Assembly: GCA_023380935.1 (NCBI GenBank) | Contig: JAMCST010000011.1 | Span: 1-64,000 of the forward strand | DNA length: 64,000 nt | Reading direction: 5' to 3' | DNA from: Patescibacteria group bacterium | GTDB taxonomy: Bacteria; Patescibacteriota; Microgenomatia; UBA1406; GWC2-37-13 | Part shown: positions 42,441 to 50,457 of the stretch, in pieces | How the letters are laid out: each line of letters starts with the position of its first letter | Numbering within the stretch: the first letter of the stretch is position 1 | Notes under the pieces: model-generated | Databases searched by the model: none | Told to the model about the DNA's origin: nothing | The model's input: the letters and a program-made list of their open reading frames with translations, nothing else | Position numbers and translations under genes: made by a program

Positions 42441-44023
42441 CAGCGGAAAATTAACGTATGGATTAGATTCTCGTCTGATGGGGTATTGAGATCGGCACCG
42501 GACAGGCGGTATTTTTCGATCCTAAACCCAGTGGAATAGTGCCATACGGCCACCGGTAAGCCGGCGATCTTTACTTTTGCCGCTTTCCACCAGTCGTCGC
42601 TAATGGTTGGGTTATGGCTGGGAGAAATTAAAAGATAAGTCACTGGTTTTTTTTGGTAGGGAAAGGCTTGATTGTCGCCAAACTGCTGTTGGGTATAGTT
42701 CATGGCATAACGATTGGAGTACCCGAACTGGTCGTCGGTGAAGATGTAGTAACCGAACTCGGCCGGGGCATCACGAAAAATCCGCTGGGCAGCCGCCTGG
42801 TTAAATCGCCAGGATCCCCCGTCACCGCCGAAGTAACTCACCGGTTTAAAATAAACAAAAAAGTCGTGGCGCAGTCCGACAAAAACCACGATGGCAAAAA
42901 CCAGCAGGAACAGCGGCTTATAGACGAACTCGTAGTTCATGGCGAAAATCAGCGCCACCAGACCCAAAAACGGCCAGTAATAATAACCCCACATCATCCC
43001 CCGGTAAAGCACGGTCGTTGCCCAGTAGCCGAAATAAAAATACAACAGCAGTAATACGAATATCCGACGTTTCCCGGGATCTTTGGCGCGCCACAACCGC
43101 CATAGCCCGGCGGCCAGACACACCGCAAAAATACCCAGCAACCATCGGTTGTCTTTGGTGACAAACCCGACCCCGTCGGTGTAAGTAGAACGGATTCTTG
43201 ATTGAACGATGTCGCTGAATTTTTTGTCCACTTTACCGCTGTTTTCCTTACCGGTCAGGTAATTGATCACCGAGTGCGTCTGCAGAAATTGGTGTTTCAG
43301 ATCGAAAAGAATAAAAGTTGAAAGGGGGATGAGAATGATTAAAACTGAAAAAAGATGGATGAACTTTCTATTTTTCAATATTGCCAGTATCAACACCGGT
43401 AATGATAAAATCAATACCGGGACCGCAAACGCCATCTGGAACTGGATCATCATCCCCAGCAAGAAAACCGCCAAAAGGAGGTGTTTGTTCTTCTGACCAA
43501 CCAGGTACCGCCAAAGATAATAGACGTAAAGCGGAGCGAGAATCACCGCTCCAACCGGGTTGAAGAAACTGGAAACGGAGAAACAGAGGGCAACGCCGGT
43601 AAGGGCACCCGCCAAACAACCCACCTCTTCAGAAAAAACCCGTTTTCCCACGTAATACGCGACGGCGCAGGCAACCATAAACAGCACCACCCAAAACCAG
43701 CCGACCACGGCCGGATTGCCGCCGCCGATAATAAAGGCCGGAAGGTTAAGATAGGTCCAGGCCGGACCATGGAAAACGCCGGGGATTCCGCCGGAGCGCG
43801 GTCCGATCAGGGAGATCGGTTTATTCTTCACCACGTCCTCCATGAGCAAAAAATCGCGGGCGATATCGGTGTGGAAGATAATATCGCCATGAATGGCAAA
43901 CCAGGCGGCGAAAAATAAACTGGCGCCAAATGCCGCCAGCGCCGCGACTTTGACACTCACTGCCAACCACCCGGGTGATCGTGGTTTTGCCTTTTTCTGA
44001 CCGGGGTAAGGGGATGGTTTCAT
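42440..44023 (-). CDS. GT-C membrane glycosyltransferase, SDQGRD subfamily
   Basis: 527 residues with a basic, proline-rich N-terminus. The first loop has HTDIARDFLLMEDVV (D53, D57), then GVFHGPAWTYLNLP. It is a paralogue of the 16069 gene. About eleven helices and a soluble C-terminal domain of about 110 residues. A CATAGT box 8 bases before the ATG may be its promoter. It leads the operon 44023-39074 and diverges from the GT2 gene at 44051. Confidence 0.82.
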   Translation of the reverse strand: MKPSPYPGQKKAKPRSPGWLAVSVKVAALAAFGASLFFAAWFAIHGDIIFHTDIARDFLLMEDVVKNKPISLIGPRSGGIPGVFHGPAWTYLNLPAFIIGGGNPAVVGWFWVVLFMVACAVAYYVGKRVFSEEVGCLAGALTGVALCFSVSSFFNPVGAVILAPLYVYYLWRYLVGQKNKHLLLAVFLLGMMIQFQMAFAVPVLILSLPVLILAILKNRKFIHLFSVLIILIPLSTFILFDLKHQFLQTHSVINYLTGKENSGKVDKKFSDIVQSRIRSTYTDGVGFVTKDNRWLLGIFAVCLAAGLWRLWRAKDPGKRRIFVLLLLYFYFGYWATTVLYRGMMWGYYYWPFLGLVALIFAMNYEFVYKPLFLLVFAIVVFVGLRHDFFVYFKPVSYFGGDGGSWRFNQAAAQRIFRDAPAEFGYYIFTDDQFGYSNRYAMNYTQQQFGDNQAFPYQKKPVTYLLISPSHNPTISDDWWKAAKVKIAGLPVAVWHYSTGFRIEKYRLSGADLNTPSDENLIHTLIFR

Positions 44024-44031
44024 ATACCTTC

Positions 44032-44044
44032 ACTATGATAGAAT
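44032..44044. promoter_or_regulatory. Overlapping divergent -10 boxes between 44023 and 44051
   Basis: The plus strand has TAGAAT at 44039-44044, 6 bases before the ATG at 44051. The minus strand has CATAGT at 44037-44032, 8 bases before the ATG at 44023. Only 27 bases separate the two start codons, so both transcripts would be leaderless or nearly so. Confidence 0.5.
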
Positions 44045-44050
44045 ATTTAT

Positions 44051-44815
44051 ATGGAAAAAGCAATTTCCGTCCTTACCTTTAGCCGCAATGAGGAAAAGAA
44101 TATCACAAAATGCATTGAGTCGGCCAAATTGCTTTCTTCTACCGTTATTGTCGTTGACATGGAAAGTCAAGACCGCACCGTGGCCCTGGCCAAATCCCAA
44201 GGCGCTACGGTTTACCCCTTCCCTAACGCCGCCTACGTGGAGCCGGCGCGCAATTTTGGCGTGGCTCAGGCAAATACCGAGTGGATATTCATTCTGGACG
44301 CTGACGAAAGAATCACGCCGGAGTTGGCCGACGAAATCAAAAGGAAAATTACCACGTCGCAGTTTAGCTACTACTACGTTCCCCGGAAGAATATTTTTGC
44401 CGGGAAAAAATGGCTGAAGCATGGCGGCTGGTGGCCGGACCGTCAACCGAGACTAATCAAACGTAACTGCCTGGTTACTTGGCCAAAAGCCATCCATTCA
44501 TCACCGATTATCAGAGGAGACGCCGGACAACTGAATCAACCGCTACTCCATTACTTTCACGGCCAACTCTTGAATATGGTCGAAAAGACCGCCACTTTCG
44601 AAGACATCGAGTCCAACCTGTTGCTCCGGGCGCGCAAGCAGGTCGGTGTTCTGACTTTTTTCCGGAAATTTTGGGGGGAACTACTGCGTCGTCTGATCAT
44701 TAAGTTCGGATTTTTGGACGGGAGCATCGGCGTCTTGGAAAGCGTTTATCAGGCTTTTTCAAAAACCTTTACCTATCTGTTTCTCTATGAGAAAACCAAC
44801 CGCCGCACTCTATAA
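44051..44815 (+). CDS. GT2, WaaE-like
   Basis: 254 residues. ISVLTFSRNEEKNITKCIES, VIVVDMESQDRT, FILDADERITPEL and RKNIFAGKKWLKHGGWWPD are intact motifs of WaaE/KdtX-type GT2 enzymes. A hydrophobic C-terminal stretch may touch the membrane. Paralogue of 31018 with a complete nucleotide-binding motif. First gene of a four-gene operon (44051-48315); its end overlaps the next gene by 29 bases. Confidence 0.88.
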   Translation: MEKAISVLTFSRNEEKNITKCIESAKLLSSTVIVVDMESQDRTVALAKSQGATVYPFPNAAYVEPARNFGVAQANTEWIFILDADERITPELADEIKRKITTSQFSYYYVPRKNIFAGKKWLKHGGWWPDRQPRLIKRNCLVTWPKAIHSSPIIRGDAGQLNQPLLHYFHGQLLNMVEKTATFEDIESNLLLRARKQVGVLTFFRKFWGELLRRLIIKFGFLDGSIGVLESVYQAFSKTFTYLFLYEKTNRRTL

Positions 44816-45872
44816 CCCGTTTCTTGACACGCTGGGGGGTGGAGAAAAACACATTCTCTCCGTCCTTAAAGTACTGGAGGAATTCGGGTATCAGATAACC
44901 ATCTTCTGGAATGACAATCTGGAAAAACAGATCAAGGACAAGTTCTCTCTTAGTTTCCAGGCGCCTCTGCGGTTTGCGCCGAATCTGTTTCACCGCCCCA
45001 GCCAACTCAAAAGATTGATTACCTTAAGGCAGTTCGACATGCTGTTCTACGTTACCGACGGCAGCTATTTTTTTTCCACCGCCAAGCAAAACTATATTTT
45101 CTGCATGGTGCCGCAACAAAACCTGTACCAACGCACCATCATCAACCGACTGAAAATGGCCAATTTCAACTTCATCAGCAACTCGCGTTTCACCCAGAGT
45201 TGGCTGCAACACTGGCACATTCCCAGTCAAGTCATCTATCCATATTTAGCATCGGAGTTCATTGATCTTGATCTTGGCCGGGTTAAAAAAGACAATATTA
45301 TTTTGTCGGTCGGTCGTTTTTTCAATCAACTTCACGCAAAACAGCACGCTAAAATTATTGATGCGTTCAATAAACTTAAACTAAGAGATACGTCGTACAA
45401 AAAATTTACTCTAATATTGGCTGGCGGATTTAAAAACGAAGATATTCAATACGTTAAAGAACTGAGCCAGTTGACCCAAGGGCGCAGTGATGTTCGTCTG
45501 GTCCTTAACCCCGATTTTCCCACCCTGTTTGACTGGTATAAACGCGCCCGGTATTATTGGCACTTTACCGGGTACGGAGTCGACGTAAACACCACTCCCC
45601 AGGCCGCCGAACATCTGGGGATTACTCCGTTGGAGGCGATGGCCGCCGGTTGCATTACGTTTTGCCATGACGCCGGTGGCCCACGAGAGATTGTTGAATC
45701 AGGAAAAAACGGTTTTTTGTTCAGTCAAGTCGATCAATTAATCGAGCAGATGCAAACAATAACCGATCCTCAACTTATACAACAACAGGCCAAGGCCCGG
45801 GTCACGTCCCGGTTCTGCTATCCGGTCTTTAAAAATCGGGTCAAAGAAGTACTTAGTTTATCCCAAAAATAA
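44787..45872 (+). CDS. Glycosyltransferase family 4, ALG11-like
   Basis: 361 residues, GT-B fold. The start is ALYNPFLDTLGGGEKHIL (glycine-rich loop). The C-terminal domain has NIILSVGRFF, a basic loop KQHAK and GITPLEAMAAG with AGGPREIV. The FDWYKRARYYWHFTGYG stretch and GITPLEAMA resemble ALG11-type mannosyltransferases. It works on the inner face on a lipid-linked oligosaccharide. Confidence 0.88.
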   Translation: MRKPTAALYNPFLDTLGGGEKHILSVLKVLEEFGYQITIFWNDNLEKQIKDKFSLSFQAPLRFAPNLFHRPSQLKRLITLRQFDMLFYVTDGSYFFSTAKQNYIFCMVPQQNLYQRTIINRLKMANFNFISNSRFTQSWLQHWHIPSQVIYPYLASEFIDLDLGRVKKDNIILSVGRFFNQLHAKQHAKIIDAFNKLKLRDTSYKKFTLILAGGFKNEDIQYVKELSQLTQGRSDVRLVLNPDFPTLFDWYKRARYYWHFTGYGVDVNTTPQAAEHLGITPLEAMAAGCITFCHDAGGPREIVESGKNGFLFSQVDQLIEQMQTITDPQLIQQQAKARVTSRFCYPVFKNRVKEVLSLSQK

Positions 45873-45881
45873 AGTAAAGTT

Positions 45882-46718
45882 ATGATATCAGTCGTCATTC
45901 CCACTTACAAAAACCGTCAAGTTTTTTTGACTAATCTGCGTCAGAATTTGCGCTGGCTTGAACACGAAGAGATCGTCGTGGTTAACGACGACCCCGACGC
46001 CGATTTAACTAACGCGATGCAACCATACCCCAACCTTAGACTGCTGCAAAACCCGGTGAACCTCGGCTTTGGTCCCAGCGTTAATCGCGGCGTCAAACTG
46101 GCCACTCAACCTGTCTTATTTCTTCTTAACGACGACGTCATGTTAACTGGTACTGGTTTTCTTGACGCCGTGAAATATTTCCGACGCGATCGGCATCTGT
46201 TTGCGGTCGGCTTTGCCCAACAAGAAAAGGACGGTCGCCTGGTGGGGAAAAACCGGTTGTTTTGGCAACGGGGACTGTTCCACCACCGCGCCGCCACTGA
46301 TCTGGAGTTCGGAGATACGGCCTGGGCCGAAGGCGGTTGCTGCCTGGTAGACAAAAGGAAATTTGTGCAACTGCACGGCTTTGACCCGATCTATGCGCCG
46401 TTCTACTGGGAGGATATCGATTTGTGTTACCGGGCCAAACTAAAACAATGGAAGGTTTTGTTTGACCCGCAGTACGTGACCGTTCATCATCACGAATCCA
46501 CCATCGGCACTCATTACCGACGGCGTGACATCGAAACCGTGGCGTTTCGCAATCAGTTAATTTTCACCTGGAAAAATATCCGAACCGCCACCGGCTGGAT
46601 CGAACATCTCGTCTACCTACCGTACAATCTGTTATATTACCCGATAAAGGGAAGCTGGCCTTTTGTTATCGGACTGATTCAGGCGATCGTTAAAATATTA
46701 TTTGCCAATGAAAAATAA
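45882..46718 (+). CDS. GT2, rhamnosyltransferase-like
   Basis: 278 residues. ISVVIPTYKNRQVF, EIVVVNDDPDAD, NPVNLGFGPSVNRGVK, FLLNDDVML and YWEDIDLCYRAKLKQWK are the GT2 motifs; the base is ED in WEDIDL. A C-terminal amphipathic/hydrophobic region suggests membrane docking. It sits between a GT4 and a GT-C gene and its end overlaps the latter by 11 bases. Confidence 0.87.
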   Translation: MISVVIPTYKNRQVFLTNLRQNLRWLEHEEIVVVNDDPDADLTNAMQPYPNLRLLQNPVNLGFGPSVNRGVKLATQPVLFLLNDDVMLTGTGFLDAVKYFRRDRHLFAVGFAQQEKDGRLVGKNRLFWQRGLFHHRAATDLEFGDTAWAEGGCCLVDKRKFVQLHGFDPIYAPFYWEDIDLCYRAKLKQWKVLFDPQYVTVHHHESTIGTHYRRRDIETVAFRNQLIFTWKNIRTATGWIEHLVYLPYNLLYYPIKGSWPFVIGLIQAIVKILFANEK

Positions 46719-48315
46719 AACCCGTTATTTGCTGTTCGCCGCCATTTTGGTGAGTTTGTTTTTGAACCTTTTCCGTTTCGGGCAGGTACCGCCCTGTCTC
46801 AACGCCGACGAGGCCGCCTTCGCCTATAACGCCTACTCGATCGCCAAAACCGGCAAAGACGAATTCGGCCGATTTCTGCCTCTCCGTTTCGAGTCGTTTC
46901 AGGACTATAAACTACCGCTGTTTGTCTATGCGTCGGTACCGTTTGTGGAGCTGCTGGGTTTAAACGAACTGTCTACTCGCCTCCCCAACGTCGTCATCTC
47001 ACTCTTTTTTGTACCGCTGGTCTATCTGATTACCAAGAAACTGTTCAGAAACCAGACCGTTGCCCTGCTGACCGCCTGGTTGGCGGCGTTGACTCCATGG
47101 ACCTACATTCTTTCCCGCCACGCTCACGAAGGGGTAATCGGAGCGGTATTTATGCTCGTGGCCGTTTATTACCTGATCGACCTGCATCGCTCGATCAGCG
47201 TCAAATCCTTGATCATCAGCAACGCCTGCGTCGTACTGGCGGCCAATTCGTATCATTCTTACCGGATGTTCGTTTTTTTCTGGGTAGGTTGGGAAATTTT
47301 ATTGCTTCTGACCAAAACCGCGAAGACCAATTTTAAACTCCGCTGGTTCTGGTTGGTGGTGGTGCTGACCTTGGCGATTCCGATCGCCATTGACGCCTCA
47401 TCGAGCTTAAACCGGGTCAGTAACCTATTTTTCACGCAAAACCCGGGCATTCACCTGCGCCTGCAGGAGTACTTAACCGAACACAATCTACCGATTCTCC
47501 ATAATATTTATACCCAGGGCATCCGCGACGTGACTGACCGCTACTTTGAACAGATCTCCCCGGGGTTCTTTTTGATCTGGGGTGATAAAAACTGGCGGTT
47601 CGGCTACCAATACCTGGGACTGATTACGCCGGTAGAATATCTTTTCATTTTTGTCGGTCTTTACTACTTATTTAAAGAGAAACACCCCCAACGGTATCTC
47701 CTGTTGCTCCTCCTAGCGGCGTCGCCCATCCCCAATGCCCTCACTTGGCAGGACGCCTCGCTGATCCGCGTTTATTTCATGATTTTTCCTTTACTAATCA
47801 TTGTCGGCTTTGGTCTTTACCGGTTTCTTCTGACCGTTAAGCGGCCGCTGCGGCCGGTAGTCTTCGTCGCTCTTGCCTTAATCTACGGCTTCTATCTAAT
47901 CAATAGCTGGGATGTTTACTTTTTTCATTATCCGAAACGCATCGAAGTCATCCGCGCCTGGCAGTGCGGATACAAAGAGTTGGGAGACTACGTAAAGCAA
48001 AACTATAACAAATACGACCGGTTCGTCATCACCGATCGTCTTGGTCAACCTTATATTTTCCTGTTGTATTATCTTCAGTACGATCCGGCCAAATACCAAA
48101 AACAGGCGACCATGACCATACCGGACGGTTATGGGTTTGGCCAGGTCGAGGGATTTGACAAGTTCAGTTTTAAGTTCAGGTTTGACCCGCAGGCGAGAAA
48201 AACCGTGTTTGTCGGCTACCCGGAGGAGTTCAAGGGCCTGAGGATCGACCCGGCAAAAATCAAAAAAATCCAGATCCGCTCCGAAGAGATATTTTGGATC
48301 TACGCGGTAAACTAA
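46708..48315 (+). CDS. GT39-family membrane glycosyltransferase, SIAQTGRDE subfamily
   Basis: 535 residues. ADEAAFAYNAYSIAKTGKDE includes D34-E35, then FGRFLPL and DYKLPLFVYASVPF. Third member of the subfamily at 23640 and 33245. The ATG at 46708 is chosen over an in-frame TTG two codons earlier. The C-terminal 130 residues are soluble. Its stop is 6 bases from the convergent CPBP stop. Confidence 0.87.
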   Translation: MKNKTRYLLFAAILVSLFLNLFRFGQVPPCLNADEAAFAYNAYSIAKTGKDEFGRFLPLRFESFQDYKLPLFVYASVPFVELLGLNELSTRLPNVVISLFFVPLVYLITKKLFRNQTVALLTAWLAALTPWTYILSRHAHEGVIGAVFMLVAVYYLIDLHRSISVKSLIISNACVVLAANSYHSYRMFVFFWVGWEILLLLTKTAKTNFKLRWFWLVVVLTLAIPIAIDASSSLNRVSNLFFTQNPGIHLRLQEYLTEHNLPILHNIYTQGIRDVTDRYFEQISPGFFLIWGDKNWRFGYQYLGLITPVEYLFIFVGLYYLFKEKHPQRYLLLLLLAASPIPNALTWQDASLIRVYFMIFPLLIIVGFGLYRFLLTVKRPLRPVVFVALALIYGFYLINSWDVYFFHYPKRIEVIRAWQCGYKELGDYVKQNYNKYDRFVITDRLGQPYIFLLYYLQYDPAKYQKQATMTIPDGYGFGQVEGFDKFSFKFRFDPQARKTVFVGYPEEFKGLRIDPAKIKKIQIRSEEIFWIYAVN

Positions 48316-48321
48316 GTCCGA

Positions 48322-48975
48322 CTAAACAAAAAAAACAAAACTCAGGTTATAGAGTGCGTGAATCAAAATGGCCGGAAGCAGGCTTTTGCGTTCCAGGTAG
48401 GTAAAGGAAACAAACAGGCTGAAAACGATATCGGTGGCCATGATAAATAAAATCGTCCCGCCGCTTATCCTGAGACTGGTAAATAAAATCGGCACGTGTA
48501 AAAAGAAAAACAGAACGCTGGCTAAAAAAGACGCGGAAAACACGTTTTTCGATTCCTGGTACAGTCTTTTTAAGACAAAACCCCGCGACAACACTTCTTC
48601 GGAAACGCTCGTGGCCGTCGCCAGCACCAACGAGGCCAATGCCGGGGCGAGGTGGAACGACGGTAACACGATCTGTCGTTGGTGTTTGAAATAATTGGCC
48701 AGGATTCCCACCAGAAAGAACAACCCGCCGGCGCCAAAACCGACCAGCGCATCTTTCTTGATCGAGGAAAAATTCAGGCCGATTCCGGCGAAGAACGGTC
48801 GTTTTTCCCAACGGGTAATGAAGAAATACACGGGCAAAATGAAAATGGCCGGCTTGACAATCAGTTCGTCAACCGCTTCGGGCAGATGAAAATTGGCACG
48901 ATAAATGCTCCAAACGATTAAGATGATGGCCCAAAAATTGAGCGTTTTTTGCATCGGGGAAACGGGTTTCTTCAT
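48322..48975 (-). CDS. CPBP-family intramembrane metalloprotease
   Basis: 217 residues with six or seven helices. The motifs EEVLSR (E126, E127, R131), FFFLH (H160) and HALYNLSF are those of the CPBP/Rce1-like family, intramembrane glutamyl-type proteases; substrates are unknown. Several start codons are possible. The ATG at 48975 is chosen because a TAGATT -10 box ends 7 bases upstream. It lies 42 bases after the XRE regulator stop. Confidence 0.85.
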   Translation of the reverse strand: MKKPVSPMQKTLNFWAIILIVWSIYRANFHLPEAVDELIVKPAIFILPVYFFITRWEKRPFFAGIGLNFSSIKKDALVGFGAGGLFFLVGILANYFKHQRQIVLPSFHLAPALASLVLATATSVSEEVLSRGFVLKRLYQESKNVFSASFLASVLFFFLHVPILFTSLRISGGTILFIMATDIVFSLFVSFTYLERKSLLPAILIHALYNLSFVFFV

Positions 48976-49017
48976 CATTAATAATCTAGCTTCTTGACGC
49001 TGATAAATCAAGTCCAG

Positions 49018-49239
49018 TTAGACGCCGGAGAACAGCATCTGCAGATTGATGTGGAGTTGACGGGTGATTTTGTGGAGAACCTTTACGGTCGGATTTGCCT
49101 GTCCCAACTCGATCTGTGACAAATAGGTACGGTCGATATTGCACATTAAGGAGAGTTCCTGCTGTGATAATTTTAACTTCTTTCTCTTTAAAACTATCTT
49201 GCTCCCCAACCGTTTATAGAAAAAGTTTCCCCGAGGCAT
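49018..49239 (-). CDS. XRE-family transcriptional regulator
   Basis: 73 residues, consisting of one Cro/CI helix-turn-helix: KKLKLSQQELSLMCNIDRTY followed by LSQIELGQANPT. No sensor domain is present, so it probably acts as a dimer. A 14-base sequence 43 bases upstream of its start is repeated 39 bases before the LTD gene at 58084, which may mark its operator. It lies between rpoD and the CPBP protease. Confidence 0.88.
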   Translation of the reverse strand: MPRGNFFYKRLGSKIVLKRKKLKLSQQELSLMCNIDRTYLSQIELGQANPTVKVLHKITRQLHINLQMLFSGV

Positions 49240-49282
49240 TGTTTGGACAAAGCTTAAAACAGACGCCGTTTAAAATCGAGTT

Positions 49283-49296
49283 ACTATAGACCACAA
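49283..49296 (-). promoter_or_regulatory. Candidate operator shared with 58031-58044
   Basis: TTGTGGTCTATAGT on the minus strand, 43 bases before the XRE start. The identical 14-mer is 39 bases before the LTD gene on the other strand. It has a CTATAG palindromic core. A 14-base match alone could be chance in 64 kb; the position is what makes it interesting. Confidence 0.3.
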
Positions 49297-49353
49297 GATA
49301 TTGAATTCGGACCGTCAAATCAATATTTTTTTTACGATATACCATCGGGGGGG

Positions 49354-50445
49354 TCACTCAAGGAAATCTTTCAGTTTTCTCGCTCGGGTCGGGTGTTTAA
49401 GCTTCCGGATCGCCTTGGCTTCGATCTGGCGAATCCGCTCGCGCGTCACCTTGAATTCTTTACCCACTTCTTCGAGGGTTTTCGGTTTGCCGTCCTCCAG
49501 CCCGAAACGCATAATCAACACGCGTTTCTCCCGCGGCGACAAGGTCTCCAGCACCTTACCCAACGCGTCCTTTAACAGTTCGCGCGACACCTTGTCGTAA
49601 AGCATGGGCTGGTTCTGGTCGGTGACAAATTGTTCCAGTGTGGCTTCTTTGTCGTCGCCGATCGGCGTGGATAACGACTTGGGTTGTTGCGATATCTTAA
49701 GTAGATTCTCCACCTCGTCAACGGTTAACTGCATCTCTTTAGCCATCTCTTTGATGGTCGGTTCTTTGCTCAGTTTCTGCGTCAGACGCCGTTGGGTTTT
49801 ATAGAGACGGTTAATCTGGTCAACCATATGGACCGGGATCCGGATCGTCCGCGACTGGTCGGCAATCGCCCGGGTAATCGCCTGACGGATCCACCAGGTA
49901 GCATAGGTGGAAAATTTATAGCCGCGGCGCCAGTCATACTTCTCCACCCCGCGGATCAGCCCCTTATTTCCTTCCTGGATTAAGTCGAGAAAGGTTAAAC
50001 GCCGCCCCAGGTATTTTTTGGCAATGGAAACCACCAGGCGCAGGTTGGCTTTAATCAGGGTTTCTTTGGCTTTTAGATCGTTTTTTTCGTAGAGTTTGGC
50101 CAGTTTTACTTCTTCCTCAAACGTAAGCAGCGGAGTGCGTCCGATCTCCTTCAGGTATTTTTTTATCGGATCAAGCGACTCGCCGTGCTTCAGGGCAATA
50201 ATCTGTTCCAGTTCCTTTTCAATCTCTTCCGATGACTTCCTGGCCTCGTTTTCCTCCCGGGTGGAGATGGTTTCGAAGATATCGATCCCCCGTTTCAGCG
50301 CCTGATCAAAAAAGTCGTCGATTTCCCCGATGTGTTTTTCCGGCTCGGCATGGATCAACAGAATATCGTCCTGCACCAAGAAGCCGTCTTCCTCGCCCTG
50401 CTTCAACAGGTCCTTAAAGGTTTTGGGTAGCTTCTGTTTTGTCAT
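49354..50445 (-). CDS. rpoD: Primary RNA polymerase sigma factor (RpoD/SigA)
   Basis: 363 residues. It has region 1.1 (1-70), region 1.2 [17 protein letters not shown], region 2 with [20 protein letters not shown] for -10 recognition and melting, region 3, and region 4.2 [20 protein letters not shown] for -35 recognition. It lacks the large non-conserved insert of proteobacterial RpoD. It lies 9 bases downstream of dnaG. A TAAAAT box overlapping the dnaG stop, 6 bases from this ATG, would give rpoD its own leaderless transcript. Confidence 0.96.
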   Translation of the reverse strand: MTKQKLPKTFKDLLKQGEEDGFLVQDDILLIHAEPEKHIGEIDDFFDQALKRGIDIFETISTREENEARKSSEEIEKELEQIIALKHGESLDPIKKYLKEIGRTPLLTFEEEVKLAKLYEKNDLKAKETLIKANLRLVVSIAKKYLGRRLTFLDLIQEGNKGLIRGVEKYDWRRGYKFSTYATWWIRQAITRAIADQSRTIRIPVHMVDQINRLYKTQRRLTQKLSKEPTIKEMAKEMQLTVDEVENLLKISQQPKSLSTPIGDDKEATLEQFVTDQNQPMLYDKVSRELLKDALGKVLETLSPREKRVLIMRFGLEDGKPKTLEEVGKEFKVTRERIRQIEAKAIRKLKHPTRARKLKDFLE

Positions 50446-50451
50446 AGGTCA

Positions 50452-50457
50452 ATTTTA
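50452..50457 (-). promoter_or_regulatory. -10 box for rpoD overlapping the dnaG stop codon
   Basis: TAAAAT on the minus strand includes the dnaG TAA stop and ends 6 bases before the rpoD ATG at 50445. Confidence 0.5.
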
